A stretch of DNA of 64,000 bases from Massariosphaeria phaeospora (taxonomy: Eukaryota > Ascomycota > Dothideomycetes > Pleosporales), in the NCBI GenBank assembly GCA_011032825.1, contig JAADJZ010000013.1:930001-994000 (forward strand), read 5' to 3'. This document shows, piece by piece, positions 58,517 through 64,000 of the stretch. The notes under the pieces are model-generated. The model was not told the origin of the DNA and did not search any database. It saw only the letters and a program-made list of their open reading frames with translations. Position 1 is the stretch's first letter. Every line of letters starts with the position of its first letter. The position numbers and the translations under genes were made by a program.

Positions 58517-58555
<39 letters not shown>

Positions 58556-58858
58556 AGCCTACTAACCGAATCGTCCCAGACCCCCGACGATCTCAAGTCC
58601 GAAAAACGCGCCAAAAAGGACAAAAAAGCCGCCAAAGCCGCCGCAAAAGCCTCCGGCAAACCCGCAAAAGCCAAAAAGGGCACCATCATGGCCGCCGCTC
58701 CCGAACCTGGTGCTCCGGCTCCGGCTCCGGCCCCCGTCTCCGCGAAAGCAGTCAACGCAGCGCCCCAGCCCACGGGTTCGCAACCCGCTGCACAGTCCGG
58801 CACGGTCTCGCAGCGCGTCCCGCGCGCCACAGTGGAGGAGGCCGAAGACGACGAGTAG
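57491..58858 (+). CDS. SEC62: ER translocation protein SEC62
   Basis: Subunit of the Sec62/63 complex that moves proteins post-translationally into the ER. Exons 57491-57860, 57929-58488 and 58580-58858 give 402 aa; introns are 68 and 91 nt. The Pro/Gln-rich N-terminus contains a polyglutamine run (about residues 69-86, mixed CAG/CAA codons). The cytosolic domain (VANFLKSQDLKPRTVIHDEK, then VKRAIRALESPAY across the splice) ends in two membrane segments near 222-245 (LYAGGALVLVIAVSLFPLWP) and 249-282 (WYLSMGMLGLIALFFAMAIV), separated by a tight turn, the normal Sec62 hairpin. The tail is Lys/Ala-rich and ends acidic (EEAEDDE). The second intron carries a long TC run; I use the acceptor at 58578-58579 after CCTACTAAC because it keeps the frame into TPDDLKSEKRAKK. 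Confidence 0.93.
57706..57750 (+). repeat. CAG/CAA repeat coding for polyglutamine
   Basis: Interrupted CAG/CAA array inside SEC62. The CAA interruptions should make it more stable than a pure CAG tract. Confidence 0.9.
58523..58552. repeat. TC dinucleotide run inside a SEC62 intron
   Basis: About fifteen TC units ending CTACAG. This could act as a competing acceptor, but using it would break the frame of exon 3. Confidence 0.85.
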
Positions 58859-59551
58859 AGTAGCCCCGCCTGATCGCGTCGCGTGCAACTAGCTAAGCTG
58901 CGCTATACGTTAGTGAGTGAGTGATACCGGTTCAGATTTTTCCTCTGGCAGCGAACGTATGGGGCGATTTGGCGCGCATTTGAATGGCGTTATGGCGCAC
59001 GCATCGCATGCACGAGGTGCGGAAGAAGGGCACCTACCACGCATGTGTATGTGAGAGCGGGAAAAAGGGCTAGTTTATATCCATGCTCTGGCACAATTCA
59101 AAGTGTTAATCAATCAATTTGGGTGGGGATCTTTACGTCTAGGCAGTTTAGTTGCGGGCTACTTCGTGCACTTCCGAGTACAAAGCACACAAGAGGAATG
59201 CACCATGTCCATTATCTGTTAGGACGAGCACGCAGCTGGTCAGCCCAGCCCAGCCCAGCCCCGCCCACCTTCGTTAACCCAGTTATGCATGCAGGAATCA
59301 AACGCCATTCTCCGCAGCCCAATTCTCCGCAGCCAAGGAAGAGAAACGCAACCGTGGTGAATGATCTTGTCCAACGCCAGAGATAGATCCTAACGCCCGA
59401 AACTTGAGCTTGGGTGTCCCGCTGAACGCTCAACATGCACGACTTGCCCGCGGCAAATAAAACAAGCATATTCATAAAACGCCGGGTACGTGGTGTAGCA
59501 GCATATTCTGACGACGACAACGACGCCAAGTGCCTAGCGGAGAACAAAGCC
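58859..59551. other. Intergenic between convergent genes
   Basis: Contains the 3' ends of SEC62 and the gene at 59552-60550, with short CCCAG repeats near 59240-59262. No gene seen. Confidence 0.5.
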
Positions 59552-60550
59552 TCACCGGTCGAGACCTGAGGACGTCACGGGCGAGTGCGTGATGGCGCTG
59601 GTGGGGTTGAGCTCCGAGAGCTGTCTCTCTGTAGGTAGCGAACGTCAGTGATTTTGTACCTTCTGCAAGAGCTGCTTCCCACTACATACCTAGTTCGCGG
59701 ATGCGCAGCTTGAGCATCTGGTTCTCCCGCGTCAGGGTCTGCGTTTCCGCCTGGTAGAAGGCGCTTTCGTCGCGCGGGGTTGTCGCTGAGGCGGGGAGCC
59801 AGTCGCTGCTGTCGTGGGGTGCTGCTTGGCTGGACATGGGCCGCAGCGCGGGGGAGCCGTTGCGGCTGCTGGCGCGCGAGCGGTCGGCGAGCGAGGATTG
59901 GCGGCTGATGCCGAGGCCGGTGTAGGGGGAGCGGGAGCGTGGGTTCGACGGCATTTGCGAGACGTGGTTGGAGATGGAGAGCGAGCGCTCCGACGTCGGT
60001 GTGCTGTCGTCCACGGCGGAGGAGGATGGCTGCTGGACGTTCTGCTGGAGTGTCGAGATCTGGGCCTGTTGCTGGCGGATCATGCTGAGCAGGCGGTTCT
60101 AGAGAGCGGTTAGTCCTTTGAGCAGTTCTGCAGACATGGGCATGCGGGGATACGCACCACTTGGCCTTCCTGCTCGTACTCTATTTCCTGGTGCAGTTCC
60201 CCCAGGCTCGGGGCGCGCTCGTGCTGCGGACTGTGCGGCCAGGGAGCGCGGGTTCGCGAGGGGCTCTGCATCTCGCCAGGGGCTGGGATCGACGGGTCGT
60301 TGAGGTTGAGGTTCATCCGGATGCTGGATCTGCGGCGTGCGCGCTCGACTTCCCTCCGCATGCTACCCGACGAGGAGCGGCGCGCGTCTTCGTTCTGGAT
60401 GCCGAGATTCAGAGCGGCGGCAGCGACTAGTGAATGGGGTGGGGTGTGGGAAGCTGAGGGCGACTGGGTGCGTGGCTGATCCATTCGCGCTTGGAGGGGT
60501 GAAGCTGAGGGCGAGGGAGACGGAGGAAGAGAGTTGAGGTCAGGTGCCAT
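59552..60550 (-). CDS. Ser/Pro-rich coiled-coil protein, function unknown
   Basis: Exons 60158-60550, 59690-60098 and 59552-59628 join across introns of 59 and 61 nt (GTGCGT...CTCTAG and GTATGT...CTACAG) to give 292 aa. The N-terminal 100 residues are Pro/Ser-rich and disordered (LNSLPPSPSPSASPLQ). A first short coiled segment, SLGELHQEIEYEQEGQVNRL, is completed by the first splice and followed by SMIRQQQAQISTLQQNV. After a Ser-rich spacer a second helix, TLTRENQMLKLRIRELERQL, runs across the second splice and looks like a leucine-zipper dimerisation stretch. It lacks an adjacent basic region, so I do not call it a bZIP factor. It ends SPVTSSGLDR. Similar small proteins are, as I recall, widespread in filamentous ascomycetes without a named function. 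Confidence 0.75.
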
Positions 60551-62743
60551 GGCAGGCAGCGGCAGGGTTATGAAGACGTGAAAAGGCCGGTATGAATGGA
60601 CGGATAGGACAAGGAACTTGAGAGTGCCCGTCGCGGACAACGTCTCGTGGTGTGGTGGTGTGAGAGGTGGGGAGACTGCGGACGCGTAGAAGCGGGGCAG
60701 CGATGACGGGCGGGCCCTGGTCAAAGAAAGCTGCTGCAGGAACAACACACCCCAGCCATCACCACTACCGTCTACCCAACGGCGCGGCTCTTGTACAGGT
60801 TTCACATCTTGCTTGCTACCTACACAATTGTCACAATCAATAATCCTGAAGTTCGGAATTGGATCGGGGAAGGCTGCCAGGTGACACGACTGGACCCGCC
60901 TGCGCCGGAAAGATTCCGCGCACATCTCAGCTCTCAGGGCATTCCGGAGCACCTCTTATGCGATTCACAATAGCCCATCCAACCCTGCTAGGTATTCTTA
61001 CACAGTCCAGAGCCTCAGAGAGGGGGCTTCAATGGTCGGACCAGTGCCGGATGTGCCGCGAGGAGCAGCAAGCTTCCCATGGCAATTTCAGTTTCCTTTC
61101 GAATCGATAAAGATCGCTACCAGGTTACCTATACAGTAGTAGCCCTGTGAAAACTCTGAGAAGATTCATCACATTTTCCACTTTCACACTCAGCTACAAG
61201 CCTCCCGCACGACAAACTGTCCTCTCAGCTCGGAGGCAGAACAGCGTACCGTGACTCGTCGCAGAGGAATAGACATAGTTTGCGCTCTGCTCATCAGCGG
61301 CAGTGCGTGGTCCGATTCCAGCGTGATCTGCCATGCAGGCAATTTCCAGTCTGTGCAGCTGGCACACCCAAGGTTCAGTTCACATCGGGTCCCAAGGCTG
61401 GGGCTGGGAGAGCGGGACGCGACGCGTGAACGTTCCCGTGCTGATACGGAGTACCCCTCCCCAAGTCATCTTATCGGCTATCTACGCGGTACACCTGAGG
61501 GGCGCCTGCGTGTCGCAATGGGGTGTTGGTGGTGGCCGCAACACAAAGCACCAGAGGTTATGACACAGAACGTGCTAGAACCCGAGAGACTGATTGCGGG
61601 ACCAAGAGCCTTTGTACCAACACTGTACTGCAGCTGTGGTGTGTATCAGGTAGAGCGCCAGAGCGCGTGCTCGCGACGAAAAGATAGCACAGTCGACCCA
61701 CAGCAGCGGGCCAAATCCTGGGCCACACTCAGTGATTGGACGGGCCCTACTTCCACCAGCTGCGGGCAGGATCGATAGCACTCGTATCGTGACAGCTCTA
61801 TCTATCGTGGTACGGCTGCAGCAGACGCACTTGAGGGTTGGGACGGAGTAGCTTCGCTGGCCATGAATAAAACAAAGGTGCAACTCGACACAGCCGTCGA
61901 CGCAGCGCGATGGCTCTGGTATTAAAAGAAAGCATCGTGCGCGACAACGACCCCTCGGCAGGTCACCCGTGTCTGTCTCAAACGTGGCCCAAACCGCCAC
62001 GTCGCGATAGCTCGACACTCCCGCTAGCCGGCGACTGCAAAGCGGCATGGTGCAGCCTGGGCTCGGCGCCAGCTGCTGTCTAGGACTCTACCCTGCAGGG
62101 CTTGTGAAATAGGGGCCGCTTTCATGCCCGGGCGACGGCCAAATCACACCTTCGCGGAACGCCTGCGAACCTCGCCTGTGGGTCCCCAGGGATTGGTACC
62201 GCGCCGTGGGCCGCCCGACTCAACGCTCACAGCCGTCACCCACTCCTTCAATCAACGTTTCTCCAGCCGTTTCAGTCCAGTCTTTTCCTCTCTCCTGCCC
62301 GCACATCTGCAGCCATCACCTTCTCTAGGGACACCTGTCCTGTCCTCTCGTTTGATACTGGTTTCCTTCCCCGTTGTAGTCCCACGGGTACCACGTTCGT
62401 TCACTCTTGCTCCCCCTCCTCGAGTCACACGCATAGTGCGGAGCCGGATCCTGTAGACGCGACTGTGCCTCCATCATCGAGACTCGCCGCAGCTCACCCA
62501 ACGGCCGCTCCCCCATTGTTTGTTCCTTTTTAATCCTCCAGCCGGCCAATTCTGCCTCGACGGCGTAATTGATTACGGCCGCACACCCAGATCGCGGATC
62601 AGTGGTCAAGCGACCCCATTTATACTACCCATCAGCCTATTACACACAGAACCGCCTACACGAGTATTACGCGCCATCTATTCTACCTGGTCTGCTCTTT
62701 CATGTATTGATCCTCGACGCGATTACTCTTGGCCGTCGACGCC
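60551..62743. other. Divergent intergenic region
   Basis: The frame on the minus strand is open above 60550 but becomes compositionally unlike the protein. The remaining frames (61251-61778 plus, 61575-62048 minus) overlap each other and show no family pattern. 62.1-62.7 kb is C/T-rich, probably leader of the gene at 62744. Confidence 0.5.
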
Positions 62744-64000
62744 ATGGCTTCAGAGGGGAAGTCCAGACTGAACACTGGACACAGTCTTCGCATCCTCGCG
62801 CCCGAGTACTCTTCCACATCTCGCTGGCGGCGCAACCGACCCAGCGCCAACCTCTCCGAGCAAATCGCACAGCCAGCGCCGACTCCAAAAGCACCGGCGA
62901 ACCCACCTACACCCAAACTCGAGCGCGCTCCCTCGAAGATGTCGCTATTTAACCTCTTCAGCCGACCGAAGGTTGAGAAGGCCAGAGGGCACACGGAGGT
63001 TGGCCTTGCGCTGCCTATGCCACCACAACCGCCGCCGAAACTTGCGCCAGTATCCACACCCAAATCTTCTTTACGGCTGAACCCACGCCCCCCCGTTCAA
63101 CAGGTCCAACGGTCGCGATCGAGCCAGATGTTGCGCCCCATGTCTCTGAAACCACCGAGCGCAAGACCTCAACCCGAGAGCTGGGCCCCTCCGCCACTTT
63201 TCCAAGCTTATCCGCAATCGATCAAATACGCCACCGTCCAGGCCTGTGTCTTTTCCCCAGACGCTTTGTTGAGGACTCAGAGCCAAAGGAGACAATACGA
63301 CCTGGTCCGGGAGAGAATAGATAGCCACCGGGATTTGTCCACAACGTTGGAAGGTGTAACAGAATCGAAGAAACTGGAAAGGAGCCACAAACGACTGACC
63401 TCTAGCTCCATCCTCAATTCGTTGATCCCGCAGTTGACTAATAAGATATATGTATTGGTGACGTCTGGTCACGTATTACAGTATTCGGGTGAAGGTCCTT
63501 TCGACAGACTCCCAGAAAAGGTTCTCAAATTGGGCAAAGAATCCGCCGCGTTTGCGTGCGACCTCATTCCCGGGAAACATTGGGTTCTTCAGATATCCCA
63601 GAGTGCCAATGAGGACGGCACCGTGATTGTTGCGCCCAAGAATAATTTGTTGTCTCGATTGCGGAATACGAGCGTAAGGCGGGCAGCAACAAGCTTTCTC
63701 TTGGTACTAGAGAGCGCAGAAGAGATGGACGCGTGGCTGACCGCTGTACGGAAAGAGATTGATCAACTTGGTGGTATGAAAGCACCCGAAAGCATCAGAG
63801 AATCGTCCTCTAGTGATGAATCTTCGGGCAAGCAATCAATTGAAAGCTCCCGCCAGCGGTATCTTGTACAGCGCGATCCGAATCGCATCAAGAAAATGGC
63901 CCCCATCGACTCGCCGCAACAGTCACAGTACTCTGACTCACCTAGGATAGTCGCCTCCGACTGGGAAGGGGACCGCAGCGAGAAGACTGTGAGTATTGCC
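62744..64000 (+). CDS. PH-domain-like conserved fungal protein (3' end beyond window)
   Basis: An open frame of 419 codons from an ATG in good context (GACGCCATGG) to the right edge. The first 160 residues are Pro/Ser/Lys-rich and disordered, with a short hydrophobic motif MSLFNLFSRPKVEKA. From about 170 a folded part begins (SIKYATVQACVFSPDALL), leading into what I read as a pleckstrin-homology fold: TNKIYVLVTSGHVLQYSGEG, then LKLGKESAAFACDLIPGKHW, and the closing helix with its Trp in LESAEEMDAWLTAVRKEID. This suggests membrane or phosphoinositide association, by inference only. A Ser-rich tail follows. GTGAGT at 63989 may be an intron donor, so the frame near the edge may not all be exon. 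Confidence 0.75.
   Translation, partial: MASEGKSRLNTGHSLRILAPEYSSTSRWRRNRPSANLSEQIAQPAPTPKAPANPPTPKLERAPSKMSLFNLFSRPKVEKARGHTEVGLALPMPPQPPPKLAPVSTPKSSLRLNPRPPVQQVQRSRSSQMLRPMSLKPPSARPQPESWAPPPLFQAYPQSIKYATVQACVFSPDALLRTQSQRRQYDLVRERIDSHRDLSTTLEGVTESKKLERSHKRLTSSSILNSLIPQLTNKIYVLVTSGHVLQYSGEGPFDRLPEKVLKLGKESAAFACDLIPGKHWVLQISQSANEDGTVIVAPKNNLLSRLRNTSVRRAATSFLLVLESAEEMDAWLTAVRKEIDQLGGMKAPESIRESSSSDESSGKQSIESSRQRYLVQRDPNRIKKMAPIDSPQQSQYSDSPRIVASDWEGDRSEKTVSIA

Noticed and set aside
57911..58518. Long minus-strand frame (about 200 codons) opposite SEC62
   Set aside because: Shadow of the well-supported SEC62 exons; Glu/Gly/Arg-rich with no motif.

Overview
The window is nuclear DNA of a filamentous ascomycete (Pezizomycotina). 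The grounds are short spliceosomal introns (about 44-110 nt, GTRNGN donors, CTAAC-like branch sites), two Zn2Cys6 regulators, a class VI-like chitin synthase, a KRE6/SKN1 glucan-assembly protein, a fungal O-GlcNAc-transferase-like protein and a pogo/Fot1-type DNA transposon. A Dothideomycete is my best guess, but this is inference from the look of the proteins, not a database result. Most genes are split, so the exon joins given here were reconstructed by eye from splice signals, reading-frame continuity and conserved motifs.

Layout. 1-1445 (-): Zn2Cys6 transcription factor, cut by the left edge. 2879-3637 (+): short protein with an LPPELRNRIY (F-box-like) motif. 3638-13738: a 10-kb stretch with no recognisable gene, simple-sequence-rich in its right half. 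13739-14925 (-): second Zn2Cys6 regulator. 18047-18942 (+): thiamine pyrophosphokinase. 20479-22770 (+): KRE6-type GH16 membrane protein. 23740-28363: a transposon-affected island with a transposase relic, a frameshifted APH-like kinase gene and an intact pogo/Fot1 element with perfect 39-bp terminal inverted repeats and a TA duplication. 29188-30531 (-): single-pass membrane protein whose promoter is partly duplicated in inverted orientation beyond its 3' end. 32857-36517 (-): UPF2/NMD2. 40189-42895 (+): chitin synthase. 43907-46420: a decayed patch with a second transposase relic, the C-terminal remnant of a probable Kelch-type membrane protein and a stop-interrupted ORF. 46680-48046 (+): L-2-hydroxyglutarate dehydrogenase. 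49575-54617 (-): O-GlcNAc-transferase-like protein. 57491-58858 (+): SEC62. 59552-60550 (-): coiled-coil, Ser/Pro-rich protein. 62744-64000 (+): PH-like protein, cut by the right edge.

The genes do not form a pathway cluster. They are housekeeping and cell-wall genes (glucan assembly, chitin synthesis, ER translocation, NMD, thiamine activation, mitochondrial 2-HG repair, O-glycosylation), interrupted by two islands of transposon-associated decay. I found no CRISPR array, rRNA or confident tRNA. No wholly new biological system is evident. The most unusual signals are the inverted promoter copies sharing a 12-bp palindrome around the 29-31 kb membrane-protein gene, and the three generations of one transposon family.
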